Shown one piece after another: positions 53,136-61,964 of a stretch of DNA of 64,000 bases. This stretch comes from Halobacterium noricense (GTDB lineage Archaea; Halobacteriota; Halobacteria; Halobacteriales; Halobacteriaceae). The notes beneath the pieces were generated by a model, which was given only the letters and a program-made list of their open reading frames with translations, made no database searches and was not told the DNA's origin. Every line of letters starts with the position of its first letter. The first letter of the stretch is position 1. The stretch spans positions 2,378,597-2,442,596 of the forward strand of contig NZ_CP089468.1 of the NCBI RefSeq assembly GCF_021233435.1. Reading direction: 5' to 3'. The position numbers and the translations under genes were made by a program.

Positions 53136-54194
53136 ATGAGTGATTCGCACGGCGAGTGGCCGTTGCAGCGCCTGATGACGGAGGTCGTCGGCTCCGGGCC
53201 GAAGTCCGCCGAAGACATGTCCCGCGAGCAGGCGATGGAAGCATTCGAGCGCATCCTCGACTTGACGCCCGACCAGACGACGCTGGGCGCGTTCTGGCTG
53301 GCGAACCGCTGGAAGCGCAACAACGGCGAGGAACTCGGCGCGTACGTCGACGCGATGCGCCGGGAGAGCGTCGTCGCCGCCGAACCCGACGCCGACCCCG
53401 TGGACTGCGGCGCGAACTACGACGGGAAGGGCGACTCCGCGATTCTCGGCGTCGCCGCCGGCGTCGTCGCGGCTGCTGCCGGGACGCCCGTCGTCGTCCA
53501 CTCCGGCGACCGCGTCCCGACCCAGAAGCAGGACGCCTACAAGCACGTCCTCGACGAGCTCGGCGTCCGGACCGGCCTCGAACCCGAGGAGTCCGCCGCG
53601 ATGGTCGACGAGCACGGCTTCGGGTTCTACTACCAGCCGAACTTCAATCCCGTCGTGGACGCGCTCTGGGACCGCCGCGACAACATGGGCGTGCGGACGT
53701 TCGTGAACACCGTCGAGACGCTCGCGAACCCCGCGAACGCCGACACCCACCTCGGCTCGTTCTACCACCTCGCGTTCGCGAAGAAGGTCGTCGAGACCGC
53801 GCGGGAGAGCGAGGACGTCGGCTTCGACCGCGTGCTCATGTTCCAGGGGATGGAGGGCTACGACGACATCCGCCCCGGCTCGACGACGGTCGCCGAGTGG
53901 TCCGAGGGGGACGACCTGGAGGACTTCACCATCGAGACCGAGGACTACGGCATGGACATCGAGAGCGCGGACCTCGAAGTCGACGACGTCGCCGCCGACT
54001 CCGCCGAGATTACGGCGGACGTGCTCGCGGGCGACCGCCGCGACCAGTTCGCGGACGCCGTCAAACTCAACGCCGCGCTCCGCATGTACGCCGGCGAGGA
54101 CGTCGACTCCATCGACGAAGGCATCGAAGCCGCCGCCGACGTCATCGCCAGCGGGCGCGCGGAGAGCCTGCTCGCGGACCTCTGCTCGTTCTAG
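53136..54194 (+). CDS. TrpD2-like anthranilate phosphoribosyltransferase-family protein
   Basis: A 352-residue protein with the TrpD fold: N-terminal helical domain (REQAMEAFERILDLTPDQTT), then NYDGKGDSAILGVAAGVVAA instead of the GTGGD of true TrpD, PVVVHSGDRVPTQKQDAYKH, and FYYQPNFNPVVDALWDRRDN. That pattern belongs to the YbiB/TrpD2 branch, whose members bind nucleic acid rather than make tryptophan. No trp genes are near. ATG 53136. Confidence 0.85.
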   Translation: MSDSHGEWPLQRLMTEVVGSGPKSAEDMSREQAMEAFERILDLTPDQTTLGAFWLANRWKRNNGEELGAYVDAMRRESVVAAEPDADPVDCGANYDGKGDSAILGVAAGVVAAAAGTPVVVHSGDRVPTQKQDAYKHVLDELGVRTGLEPEESAAMVDEHGFGFYYQPNFNPVVDALWDRRDNMGVRTFVNTVETLANPANADTHLGSFYHLAFAKKVVETARESEDVGFDRVLMFQGMEGYDDIRPGSTTVAEWSEGDDLEDFTIETEDYGMDIESADLEVDDVAADSAEITADVLAGDRRDQFADAVKLNAALRMYAGEDVDSIDEGIEAAADVIASGRAESLLADLCSF

Positions 54195-54242
54195 TCGTTC
54201 TGAGTAGGTAGCGTTATCCGAGTTCGTCGCCTTCGCTGGGGT

Positions 54243-54839
<597 letters not shown>

Positions 54840-54890
54840 TCGGGCTCCGGCGACCGACAGTTCAAAGCCCTCCAGCACTAATTCTGGCGC

Positions 54891-55232
54891 ATGACTGACG
54901 ACGCGGATGCCGTCGACCCCAGCGACATCGGCGAAACCGACGCCCCGCCAGTCGACGAGAAACCCTACAAGCTCGTCTTCGAGGCGAACAAGTGCTTCGG
55001 CGCGGGCAAGTGCGCGGAAGTCTCCGCGAATTGGGAGATGGACCTCGCCTCCGGGATGGCCAAGCCCGTCTCGTACTTCTTCGACGAGGACGGCCTCGAC
55101 CACAACGTCGCCGCCGCCGACGCCTGCCCCGCGAAGAAAGGTGAGGGCGTCATCCACGTCGTCGACCGCCGCACGAACGAGGAAATCGCGCCCGACCCCC
55201 ACGGCGACGGCACCCTCTCCGTCGACTGGTAG
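54891..55232 (+). CDS. Single-cluster ferredoxin
   Basis: A 113-residue acidic protein with three visible cluster cysteines: CFGAGKC (C-x5-C) and the later DACPAKKGEG. This is the 3Fe-4S/4Fe-4S ferredoxin pattern, with a ~25-residue acidic N-terminal leader typical of halophiles. It is distinct from the plant-type 2Fe-2S ferredoxin that haloarchaea also have. It lies 51 bp after the cyclophilin, same strand. Confidence 0.82.
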   Translation: MTDDADAVDPSDIGETDAPPVDEKPYKLVFEANKCFGAGKCAEVSANWEMDLASGMAKPVSYFFDEDGLDHNVAAADACPAKKGEGVIHVVDRRTNEEIAPDPHGDGTLSVDW

Positions 55233-55272
55233 GACCGTAACGGACTTCTCCCCGCGGACTCCACGACGTAAT

Positions 55273-55355
55273 GCGAGGATGGCCGAGCGGCCAAAGGCGG
55301 CGGGCTTAAGACCCGCTCCCGTAGGGGTTCGTGGGTTCGAATCCCACTCCTCGCA
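55273..55355 (+). tRNA. tRNA-Leu (TAA anticodon)
   Basis: A class II tRNA: acceptor GCGAGGA/TCCTCGC, D-arm GGCCGAGCGGCCAAAGGC, anticodon stem-loop GCGGGCTTAAGACCCGC with TAA, variable arm TCCCGTAGGGG and T-arm GTGGGTTCGAATCCCAC. The discriminator is A; no CCA is encoded. No intron. The sequence right after it is a T-rich module (GACCTTTTGCGCTGCGG), which probably terminates transcription. Confidence 0.95.
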
Positions 55356-55480
55356 TGCGACCTTTTGCGCTGCGGGCTGGCTCCGGGAGACCAGAGGTCT
55401 CCCGTGCCCTCGTTCACTACGTTCACGAGGACTCCGCCAGCCCTCGGCAAAACCTCGACCAAAAGCACTCCTCCCTCACT
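55356..55480 (+). repeat. T-rich 3'-end module after tRNA-Leu
   Basis: It begins GACCTTTTGCGCTGCGG, holds a GGGAGACCAGAGGTCTCCC hairpin and a CTCGTTCACTACGTTCACGAG hairpin (each about 8 bp), then CTCGGCAAAA and AAAAGCACTCCTC, the same order as in the modules at 42173 and 57070. The following 120 bp (to 55603) are gene-free and end in another palindrome with CGCGACG/CGTCGCG arms around CTTTTCAAG. Likely a terminator. Confidence 0.7.
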
Positions 55481-55603
55481 TCGCTTCGCTCCGTTCGGTC
55501 GTCGGCCCGCGCTCCCTGCGGTCGCGCGGTGAATCGCGACGCTCGGGCTTTTCAAGCCGCTCGCGTCGCGAATGCTACCTGTGGCGAACTCAGTCGCTAC
55601 GAG

Positions 55604-55960
55604 CTACGCCACCAGCAGCCACGCCAATCCAATCGCCACACCAGCGCCGACCAGATTCCCGAGCGCGTGGAACGCGGCCGCGCCGAATCGCTCGTTCTCC
55701 ACGAGGCCGACGACGTCCACGCTGAACGAGGAGAACGTCGTGAACGCGCCGCAGGCCCCCGTGCCGAGCAGCAGCATCGCGTCGTCGTTCGCGCCGGCGA
55801 ACGTGAGCGCAGCGAGTACGAACGTCCCGAGCACGTTCACGACGAGCGTGCCCGTTGGGTAGCCCTCGGTCTGGACGGCCTCGCCGACCGCGTACCGGAG
55901 GACGGCGCCGAGCGCGCCGCCCAGGCCCACGAGTATCGGGGACGGAAGGAGGAGGTCCAT
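55604..55960 (-). CDS. crcB: CrcB/Fluc fluoride channel subunit (second gene)
   Basis: A 118-residue protein with four helices. GGALGAVLRYAVGEAV, PTGTLVVNVLGTFVLAALTF (pore Asn) and GACGAFTTFSSFSVDVVGL (Phe box) are the Fluc signatures. Together with the upstream paralogue it would form a heterodimeric fluoride exporter. The ATG overlaps the upstream stop by one base (TGATG), so the pair is coupled. Confidence 0.9.
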   Translation of the reverse strand: MDLLLPSPILVGLGGALGAVLRYAVGEAVQTEGYPTGTLVVNVLGTFVLAALTFAGANDDAMLLLGTGACGAFTTFSSFSVDVVGLVENERFGAAAFHALGNLVGAGVAIGLAWLLVA

Positions 55961-56340
55961 CACGCGCCACCTCCGTAGCGAACGACGAGTGCGCGCCCGG
56001 CGACCACGCCGAGGAAGCCGAGCAAGTAGTTCGCGGCGACGTTCGCGACCATCAGTTCCGGCGAGACGCCCGCAGTCTGGACGGCGAACGTGCTGTACGT
56101 CGTCAGCGAGGAGAGGAAGCCAGTGCCGAGGAGTCTCTGCGCGCGCTCCCCGAGCGCGTCGCTGTCGGCGGCTACGTAGACGAGCACACCGAGCGCGAGG
56201 CTGCCTGTGGCGTTCACAACGAGCGTGCCGGGCAGGCCGGGCGCGAGCAGCGAGACCGCGTACCGGAGGTTCGCACCCGCGAACCCGCCGACGGCAACGA
56301 GCGCGAGCACGGCCAGCGCGCGGCGGTAGTCTAGTCCCAT
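55960..56340 (-). CDS. crcB: CrcB/Fluc fluoride channel subunit (first gene)
   Basis: A 126-residue paralogue: GGFAGANLRYAVSLLAPGLP, GTLVVNATGSLALGVLVYVA and GFLSSLTTYSTFAVQTAGVS carry the Arg, Asn and Thr/Phe motifs of Fluc proteins. The charge distribution differs from the partner, as expected of a pair inserted in opposite orientations. No fluoride riboswitch was recognised in the 101 bp before it. Confidence 0.9.
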   Translation of the reverse strand: MGLDYRRALAVLALVAVGGFAGANLRYAVSLLAPGLPGTLVVNATGSLALGVLVYVAADSDALGERAQRLLGTGFLSSLTTYSTFAVQTAGVSPELMVANVAANYLLGFLGVVAGRALVVRYGGGA

Positions 56341-56441
56341 CGCTTCGAGCGAATCGCCGAAACGTGCGTGACAGCACTACTTACGGGCGTCGAAGTCCCG
56401 GAGCGCAACACCCAACTGCGAGCGTCACCTCCTAGCTCGTA

Positions 56442-56894
56442 ATGACTGACATCGAGCAGGAGCTCGCCGACCACGGGCGTTTCACCCGTGCGGACGGCGA
56501 GTTCGTCCCGACGACGAACGACTGGGATGCCACCGTTTCAGTCGACGACGAGGCGGTCGAAATCACGGTAGTCGTGCCGACGCTGGACGCCGCGACGAAG
56601 GACGACGTGGCTGACGTCGTCGAGGACGGCTGGTACGACACGTTCGAGCGCCGCGTCGTCGACGCCGACAGCGTCACGCTCGCGAACGACGTCGAGGTCG
56701 AATCCGTCTCCCGCGAGGGCGGCGACATCACCGTCGAAATCACGTTCTCCCCCCGAACCGGGAAGGTGGCCGACGACGCGCTCGCGCTCGTCAACTACGT
56801 CGAAGGCACGTGGTTCCAGGGCGTCATCCCCGGCTACGACTACGTCGAGCAGGTCGACCAGATGCGCCAGCAGGCCGCGCAGAACGCCCAATAG
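56442..56894 (+). CDS. DUF5813-like conserved protein
   Basis: A 150-residue acidic soluble protein: MTDIEQELADHGRFTRADGE, then FVPTTNDWDATVSVDDEAVE and a C-terminal WFQGVIPGYDYVEQVDQMRQ. The pattern matches what I recall as haloarchaeal DUF5813. Function unknown. It is divergent from the crcB pair and ends in the T-rich module (CCACTTTTTGCGCTGCG) 0 bp past its stop. Confidence 0.8.
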   Translation: MTDIEQELADHGRFTRADGEFVPTTNDWDATVSVDDEAVEITVVVPTLDAATKDDVADVVEDGWYDTFERRVVDADSVTLANDVEVESVSREGGDITVEITFSPRTGKVADDALALVNYVEGTWFQGVIPGYDYVEQVDQMRQQAAQNAQ

Positions 56895-57142
56895 CCACTT
56901 TTTGCGCTGCGCTCGGTCGGCATAGCCGCCCTCGCTCGCGGATACCTACCAGCCATTACGTAGTCAGTAACTGAGTATCCGGTGGCCGAGTGGTTCGAAG
57001 AACCCGAGGTCGCCGGTTCACTGCGCGAGTGAGTGAAACGAGCGAGCGCAGGCCGACGAACGACTGTAGGGAGTGAGGAGTGCTTTTTCCGCAAGTTTTT
57101 GCCGAGGGCCGCCGGAGGCGGCCCGCAGCGCAAAAAGTGCGA
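56895..57142. repeat. Second inverted pair of T-rich 3'-end modules
   Basis: The left end starts CCACTTTTTGCGCTGCG on the plus strand. The right end, read on the minus strand from 57142, starts TCGCACTTTTTGCGCTGCGG, then a GCCGCC/GGCGGC hairpin, CTCGGCAAAAACTTGCGG and AAAAAGCACTCCTC. Between them is a long imperfect hairpin at 56979-57016 with a GAA loop. No gene is present. The arrangement is that of 42173-42384: both convergent genes end in the same motif. Confidence 0.75.
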
Positions 57143-57370
57143 TTACATGGAAATGTACGTCTCGGTGTCTTCGACGCCGTCCGTGTGCTGAATCTCGTCG
57201 GCGGCGATGTCCTTGACGTCGGTGGGGGAGTCGACGTCGAGTTTGGCGATGACGTCGACGTCGCCGGCGACGATGTGGGCGTCGATGACGCCGTCGGTGT
57301 CGGCGATAGCACCTAGGAGACGGTCGGCCTCGCCGGTGTTGGCTTTGACGAGGACGTAGGCGGTGACCAT
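57143..57370 (-). CDS. RAM-only (Lrp/AsnC ligand-binding) protein
   Basis: A 75-residue stand-alone RAM domain without a DNA-binding helix-turn-helix: MVTAYVLVKANTGEADRLLG, AHIVAGDVDVIAKLDVDSPT and GVEDTETYISM. Its start follows the trkA-like stop with no gap, so it is in that operon. A small-molecule sensing partner for TrkA is a fair inference. Confidence 0.88.
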   Translation of the reverse strand: MVTAYVLVKANTGEADRLLGAIADTDGVIDAHIVAGDVDVIAKLDVDSPTDVKDIAADEIQHTDGVEDTETYISM

Positions 57371-58051
57371 CTACGCCACCTCCGTGGCGGCGGTGGCTTC
57401 GCCGACGAGTATCTGGCGGACGTCGTCGAGCGCGTCGAACTCGGCGAGGACGGCGATGCGGTCGCCGACTTCGAGCGTGTCGTCGGGGAGCGGGAGGCCG
57501 AGCGCGCCGTCTTTCTTCCCGAACGCGAGCAGGCGGGCGTGGGAGGGGAGTTCGAGTTCGCTGAGCGTGTAGCCGTGCATGGGGGCGTCTTCGGTGACAG
57601 CGAACTGCACGATCTGGAGGTTCTCGGCGAGGTCGGCGATGGCGGTGACGTTGCCGCCGAGGAGCGCGTTCTTCGCGCCGATTGCGCCGAGGCGTTCGGG
57701 GTAGACGATTTCGTCGACTTCCTCGGCGTACTTCCGGTAGATGTTCTCGCGGTAGTCCTCGTCGATGCGCATGACGGTGCGGCAGCCGTGGTGTTTGCCG
57801 ACCATGCAGGCGACGAAGTTGGTGTTGAGGTCGCCGGTGAGCGCGCCGAGGGCGTCCACTTCGTCGACGCCGGCGCGTTCGAGGGTGTCCTCGTCGGAGC
57901 CGTCGCCTTCGACGACGGCGAACCCCTCGTTTTTCGCGCGCTCGGCCTTGTCGTAGTCGTTCTCGACGACCGTGACCTCGTGGCCCTCGTTGTGCGTGAT
58001 TCGGGCGGTTCGGAGGCCGACGCGCCCGGCACCGACGATGAGGATGTGCAT
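57371..58051 (-). CDS. trkA: TrkA-type potassium uptake regulator (RCK_N plus RCK_C)
   Basis: A 226-residue cytoplasmic protein. The Rossmann motif MHILIVGAGRVGLRTARITH and Asp-terminated strand VTVVENDYDKAE bind NAD(H); the TrkA-C domain starts near DAPMHGYTLSELELPSHARL. It gates a K+ channel or Trk porter not encoded here. ATG 58051 is used. It is divergent from a second RAM-only gene across an inverted repeat. Confidence 0.9.
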   Translation of the reverse strand: MHILIVGAGRVGLRTARITHNEGHEVTVVENDYDKAERAKNEGFAVVEGDGSDEDTLERAGVDEVDALGALTGDLNTNFVACMVGKHHGCRTVMRIDEDYRENIYRKYAEEVDEIVYPERLGAIGAKNALLGGNVTAIADLAENLQIVQFAVTEDAPMHGYTLSELELPSHARLLAFGKKDGALGLPLPDDTLEVGDRIAVLAEFDALDDVRQILVGEATAATEVA

Positions 58052-58053
58052 AC

Positions 58054-58103
58054 GCGTGGTAAGGCGGGGGAGCGCCAAATAGGTTTGTGCTGCGTTACCA
58101 CGC
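58054..58103. promoter_or_regulatory. Inverted repeat in the trkA / RAM-protein divergent promoter
   Basis: GCGTGGTAA at 58054-58062 and TTACCACGC at 58095-58103 are a perfect 9-bp inverted repeat with a 32-bp spacer, in the 88 bp between divergent starts. The left half lies 3 bp before trkA and the right half 36 bp before the RAM gene. It is well placed for a dimeric regulator acting on both. Confidence 0.5.
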
Positions 58104-58139
58104 AACAATACTTTTGGCGTCGCCCGCCGAACGGAGCGT

Positions 58140-58376
58140 ATGGTTCACGCGTTCATCATGGTGAAAACCGGGGCGGGGACGGCCGCCGACGCCCGCGACC
58201 GCGTCGCCGACCTCGACGGCGTGGTCGCGTCCCACGTGGTCGCGGGCAAGTACGACGTCATCGCGGAGGTCGAGGGTAGCGAGATGCAGGACGTCCTCGG
58301 CACGGTGTCGAACCGCATCGGGACGGTCGCGGGCGTCACCGAGACGAAGACGTACATCTCGCTGTCCGCCGCCTAG
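58140..58376 (+). CDS. RAM-only (Lrp/AsnC ligand-binding) protein
   Basis: A 78-residue stand-alone RAM domain: MVHAFIMVKTGAGTAADARD, ASHVVAGKYDVIAEVEGSEM and AGVTETKTYISLSAA. It is a paralogue of the protein at 57143 (same VAG(D/K)(V/Y)DVIA core). CTTTTGG about 30 bp upstream is a possible promoter. Its TAG overlaps the E1-alpha stop in CTAG at 58373-58376. Confidence 0.88.
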   Translation: MVHAFIMVKTGAGTAADARDRVADLDGVVASHVVAGKYDVIAEVEGSEMQDVLGTVSNRIGTVAGVTETKTYISLSAA

Positions 58377-59419
58377 AACTCCTGTTCCTGCGGGTCGTGG
58401 GTTTCGAGGTGCGACTCCAACCACGCCTTCTGGTCGTCGACGCGGGGCGTGCGCCCGGCGTACGCGTAGTCGAAGACCTCGTCGACGTCCGGTTCGCCGA
58501 CCGCTTCGGCGGCGTCGATGGCGGCGTCGAGTTCGGCTTCGGCCTCGTCCCAGCAGCCCGCGACGAACTCGTCGTCGACGACGCCCTGCTCGCGGAGGTA
58601 CGCCTCGTAGCGCTCCAGCGGGTCGGCGGTCCGCCACTCCGGCAAGTCCTCCTCCCCGGAGCGGTAGCGCTCGGGGTCGTCGCTCGTGGTGTGCGCGCCC
58701 TGTCGGTACGTGAGGCTCTCGACGAGCACGGGTTCGCCCGCGCGGGCGTCGTCGAGCGCGTCGCCGACGGTCTCGTAGACGGCGACCGGGTCGTTGCCGT
58801 CGACCTGCACGCCCTCGAAGCCGTAGGCCTCGGCTTTCACGGCGATGGAGTCGCTCGCGGTCTGTTTCTCGCGTGGCAGCGAGATGGCCCAGTTGTTGTT
58901 CTCGCAGAGGAAGACGACGGGCGCGTCGAAGACGCCCGCGAAGTTCATCGCCTCGTGGAAGTCGCCCTCGCTGGTCGCGCCGTCCCCGAAGTACGCGACG
59001 ACTGCGTCCGCGTCGCCGGTGTAGTTCATCGCCATCCCAGCGCCGACGGCGTGGGGGAGCTGGCTCGCGATGGGGACCGCCTGCGGGAAGTTGTTGACGT
59101 CGTGGTCGGAGTGGCACTCAGCGTACCCCCGCCGGAAGAGGAGGATGTCGCTGGCGGGGACGCCGCGGGCGAGCTGCATCGCGTTCGAGCGGTACGTCGG
59201 GAACAGCCAGTCGCCGTCGGCCATCGCGTGCGCGGCCCCGACCTGCGAACCTTCTTGCCCGCGGAACGGCGGGTAGCCCGGCATCCAGCCGCGGCGCTGG
59301 AGGGAGAGCGCGCGCTCGTCGAACTCCCGCGCGAGAACCATGTCTCGAAATAGGTCGCGTGCGGTCGCCTCGTCGAGGGCGGTGTCGACGAGGACCCGTT
59401 CCCCGATAGCACGGTGCAT
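58373..59419 (-). CDS. 2-oxoacid dehydrogenase E1 component, alpha subunit
   Basis: A 348-residue thiamine-diphosphate enzyme. The ThDP motif is YFGDGATSEGDFHEAMNFAG...NNNWAIS, and the substrate/phosphorylation-loop region is TYRQGAHTTSDDPERYRSGE. The length is normal. The E1-beta, E2 and E3 genes that usually follow are absent on both sides, so this is an orphan paralogue unless it pairs with a subunit elsewhere. Pyruvate and branched-chain 2-oxoacids are equally possible substrates. Confidence 0.9.
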   Translation of the reverse strand: MHRAIGERVLVDTALDEATARDLFRDMVLAREFDERALSLQRRGWMPGYPPFRGQEGSQVGAAHAMADGDWLFPTYRSNAMQLARGVPASDILLFRRGYAECHSDHDVNNFPQAVPIASQLPHAVGAGMAMNYTGDADAVVAYFGDGATSEGDFHEAMNFAGVFDAPVVFLCENNNWAISLPREKQTASDSIAVKAEAYGFEGVQVDGNDPVAVYETVGDALDDARAGEPVLVESLTYRQGAHTTSDDPERYRSGEEDLPEWRTADPLERYEAYLREQGVVDDEFVAGCWDEAEAELDAAIDAAEAVGEPDVDEVFDYAYAGRTPRVDDQKAWLESHLETHDPQEQEF

Positions 59420-59484
59420 ACGGGCCCGTCGACGCACAGTCACTTACCGATAGCGAAAAACGGCCCGGGCACCAAGACAGGGGT

Positions 59485-59799
59485 ATGGTCTCGGTCGTCA
59501 CCGCCGCCGGCGTCGGCATCATCGTGCTCGTGCACACCGCGATTGCCGCCGTCGGCGCGCGCTACTTCCGCATCACCCTCGCGACGCGCTGGGGGTCGGT
59601 GCTGTACACCGCCGTCCTGATTCCGCTCGTCTACGTCGTCACGACGCTCGCGCTCGGCGTGCTCGGGCTCGGCGCGGGCGCGTTCGAGGATCCCGGCCGG
59701 CTCATCGTCGTGACGTGGGCGTTCCCGTTCTTCCTCGGGTGGTCTATCGACCTGTTCTGGATTCCCGCTCCCGAGGAATTCGAGGACTCACCGGAGTAG
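59485..59799 (+). CDS. Small membrane protein (DUF7991-like)
   Basis: A 104-residue protein with three helices (AAGVGIIVLVHTAIAAVGAR, YTAVLIPLVYVVTTLALGVL, LIVVTWAFPFFLGWSIDLFW) and an acidic end (APEEFEDSPE). It overlaps the 3' end of the next minus-strand gene by 12 bp. Function unknown. Confidence 0.75.
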   Translation: MVSVVTAAGVGIIVLVHTAIAAVGARYFRITLATRWGSVLYTAVLIPLVYVVTTLALGVLGLGAGAFEDPGRLIVVTWAFPFFLGWSIDLFWIPAPEEFEDSPE

Positions 59800-60213
59800 G
59801 TGGACGACGAAGAGCGCGGTCAGCGTCGGAGCGACGGTGAGTTCGCCGAACCCCGCCAGCGCCGCGACGGCCTCCCAGACGTAGCCCACGCCCAGCGTGC
59901 CGAACGTCGTCGCAGCGACGAGCGCGCCGCCGACGACCCGGACACCGACGACAGCGCTGCTGTCGACTGTGAGCGCGAGCACGGCGTCCACAATATCGAA
60001 GAGGAGGACCGCTGCGAGGACAGCACGTTTCGAGACGCGACGCCGCGGCCCCTCTCCGGGTGCGGGCCACAGGATGCGGAAGTTCTCGGGGAACAGCGAC
60101 GGTAGGCGAATCGGTGGCAGTTTCAGGGAAAGGCCGCCGTCGTCGCTGTCACGGTCGCCGTCGTCGGCACGGTCGATGTGGTCGCCACCGTCTCCGCGGT
60201 CGTTGTTGGGCAT
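59788..60213 (-). CDS. Haloarchaeal membrane protein with acidic N terminus
   Basis: A 141-residue protein. The first ~60 residues are Asp-rich and cytoplasmic (MPNNDRGDGGDHIDRADDGD), followed by a basic stretch (GPRRRVSKRAV) and three helices (LAAVLLFDIVDAVLALTV, VVGGALVAATTFGTLGVGYV, LTVAPTLTALFVVHLL). It starts 2 bp after the tmk stop, so it is in the tmk operon. Not recognised. Confidence 0.75.
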   Translation of the reverse strand: MPNNDRGDGGDHIDRADDGDRDSDDGGLSLKLPPIRLPSLFPENFRILWPAPGEGPRRRVSKRAVLAAVLLFDIVDAVLALTVDSSAVVGVRVVGGALVAATTFGTLGVGYVWEAVAALAGFGELTVAPTLTALFVVHLLR

Positions 60214-60215
60214 CG

Positions 60216-60806
60216 CTACTCGGCGGCGAGTACGCGGTCGAGGACGTCCTCGGCGTCCGCCAGGACTGCCTCCGGGGACTGGGTGGCGTCGATGCGGACG
60301 AACCGCTCGGGCTCGTACTCGGCGAGCTGCTCGTAGTTCTCGCGGACGCGACTGAGGAACTCCACCTGCTCGAACTTGTTCGTGGCGCCCGCGCGAGCGG
60401 CGCCGGTCTCGGGGTCGACGTCGAAGAACAGCGTGACGTCCGGCGGGCGCGTCCACGGCTGGTGGATGCCGCGGACGTACTCCATCGGGCGGTCGACGAC
60501 GCCGTCGAGCGCGACGCCCTGGTAGGCGAACCGGGAGTCCGAGTACCGGTCCGAAATCACGACGTCGCCGCGGGCGAGTGCGGGCTCGACGACCCGCGAG
60601 AGGTGGTCGGCGTGGTCGGCAGTGAAGAGAAACAACTCCGCGAGGGGGTCGGCGTTGACCTCGGCTTCGGAGCGCCGGACGGCCTCGCCGTACCACGAGT
60701 CCGTGGGTTCGTGGGTGAACGTGTAGCCGTCGCAGCGGGCGTCCCGCAGGGCCTCCCAGACCGTGGTCTTGCCGCTGCCGTCGATGCCCTCCAGCGTGAC
60801 GAGCAT
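60216..60806 (-). CDS. tmk: Thymidylate kinase
   Basis: A 196-residue kinase that phosphorylates dTMP. The P-loop [10 protein letters not shown], the DRY-like motif [15 protein letters not shown] and the lid region [20 protein letters not shown] are intact. ATG 60806 is right at the first strand. Followed 2 bp later by a small membrane gene. Confidence 0.94.
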   Translation of the reverse strand: MLVTLEGIDGSGKTTVWEALRDARCDGYTFTHEPTDSWYGEAVRRSEAEVNADPLAELFLFTADHADHLSRVVEPALARGDVVISDRYSDSRFAYQGVALDGVVDRPMEYVRGIHQPWTRPPDVTLFFDVDPETGAARAGATNKFEQVEFLSRVRENYEQLAEYEPERFVRIDATQSPEAVLADAEDVLDRVLAAE

Positions 60807-61058
60807 GCCCGAACGACGACGACGGACGTACTAACGGCTTCGGGTTCCAGTTCGAGCACGGTTCACTGAAGATGACCTTCTGACGCGGAAAACGACCAGA
60901 AATCCCCCGCCCCCTTTCAGTCCCACCCGCTACCGGCTATCGAATGGTCCCCACGAGAGCATAACACGAACTGAACTCCCAGACCCGGCCGTTCCCGCCG
61001 ATATATTACCCCCTGATGCGGGCATAGTTTTAGGGAGTTGCCGGCCGTCTTCGGTGAT
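60807..61058. other. Divergent intergenic region tmk / NDUFA9-like, no gene seen
   Basis: No reading frame is convincing. TAGTTTTAGGG at 61026-61036 is a good promoter for the gene at 61059. On the minus strand the motif GTGGGACTGAAAGGGGGCGG (about 60908-60927) is of a type I recall as repeated in haloarchaeal genomes; its role is unknown. Confidence 0.5.
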
Positions 61059-61964
61059 ATGGACGTGCTGGTCACTGGCGGAACGGGATTCATCGGGACG
61101 CATCTGTGCCGGGAACTCGACGAGCGGGGCCACGAGGTGACCGCGCTCTCGCGGCACCCGGAGGAGGCGGCCCTGCCCGACTCCGTGGAGACGGTGGTCG
61201 GCGACGTGACCGCCTACGACTCCATCCGGTCGGCCGTCGAGGGCCACGACGCGGTCGTGAACCTGGTGGCGCTGTCGCCGCTGTTCAAGCCCAGCGGGGG
61301 CGACGACCGCCACTTCGAGGTCCACCTCGGTGGCACGGAGAACGTCGTCGAGGCCGCCGAGGAAGCGGGCGTCGACTACCTGCTCCAGTTGTCCGCGCTG
61401 GGCGCGGACCCGGACGGCTCGACGGCGTACATCCGCTCGAAGGGCCGCGCCGAGGAAGTCGTGCGGAGTTCCGACCTCGCGTACACCATCGTGCGGCCAT
61501 CGGTCGTGTTCGGCGAGGGCGGGGAGTTCGTCTCGTTCACGAAGCAGTTGACGACGCCGTACGTCACGGGGCTGCCGGGCGGTGGCCGGACGCGGTTCCA
61601 GCCCATCTGGGTCGGCGACCTCGTGGGGATGCTCGCGGCCGCAATCGAGGACGAGTCTCACTGGGGGGAGACGTACGAACTCGGCGGCCCCGAGGAGTTG
61701 ACGCTCGGGGACGTGACGCGGCTGGTCTACCGCTCGGAGGGGAAGTCCGTCCGGATTCTCCCGGTGCCGATGCCGCTGGCGGGTATCGGGATGCGGCTGG
61801 CGGACCCGCTGCCGTTCGTGCCGTTCGGCACCGACCAGTACCGGTCGCTGAAGTTCGACAACACGGTCGACGACAACGACGCTGAGGCGTTCGGCGTGGA
61901 CGAATCCGAGTTGACGACGTTGGATGAGTTCCTCGGTGGAGACGGGGAACACGTCAGCTCGTAG
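61059..61964 (+). CDS. NDUFA9-like NAD(P)-binding SDR protein
   Basis: A 301-residue extended SDR protein. MDVLVTGGTGFIGTHLCREL is the nucleotide-binding start; VVGDVTAYDSIRSAVEGHDA and LLQLSALGADPDGSTAYIRS follow, the YxxxK of classical SDRs being YIRSK. IVRPSVVFGEGGEFVSFTKQ matches the complex I NDUFA9 subfamily. It may act in quinone or lipid metabolism; the actual role is unknown. ATG 61059 sits about 27 bp after a TTTTA box, so probably leaderless. Confidence 0.85.
   Translation: MDVLVTGGTGFIGTHLCRELDERGHEVTALSRHPEEAALPDSVETVVGDVTAYDSIRSAVEGHDAVVNLVALSPLFKPSGGDDRHFEVHLGGTENVVEAAEEAGVDYLLQLSALGADPDGSTAYIRSKGRAEEVVRSSDLAYTIVRPSVVFGEGGEFVSFTKQLTTPYVTGLPGGGRTRFQPIWVGDLVGMLAAAIEDESHWGETYELGGPEELTLGDVTRLVYRSEGKSVRILPVPMPLAGIGMRLADPLPFVPFGTDQYRSLKFDNTVDDNDAEAFGVDESELTTLDEFLGGDGEHVSS

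Noticed and set aside
56979..57016. tRNA-like sequence (GGCCGAGTGGTTCGAAG)
   Set aside because: It folds as one long imperfect hairpin with a GAA loop; there is no acceptor, anticodon or T-arm.
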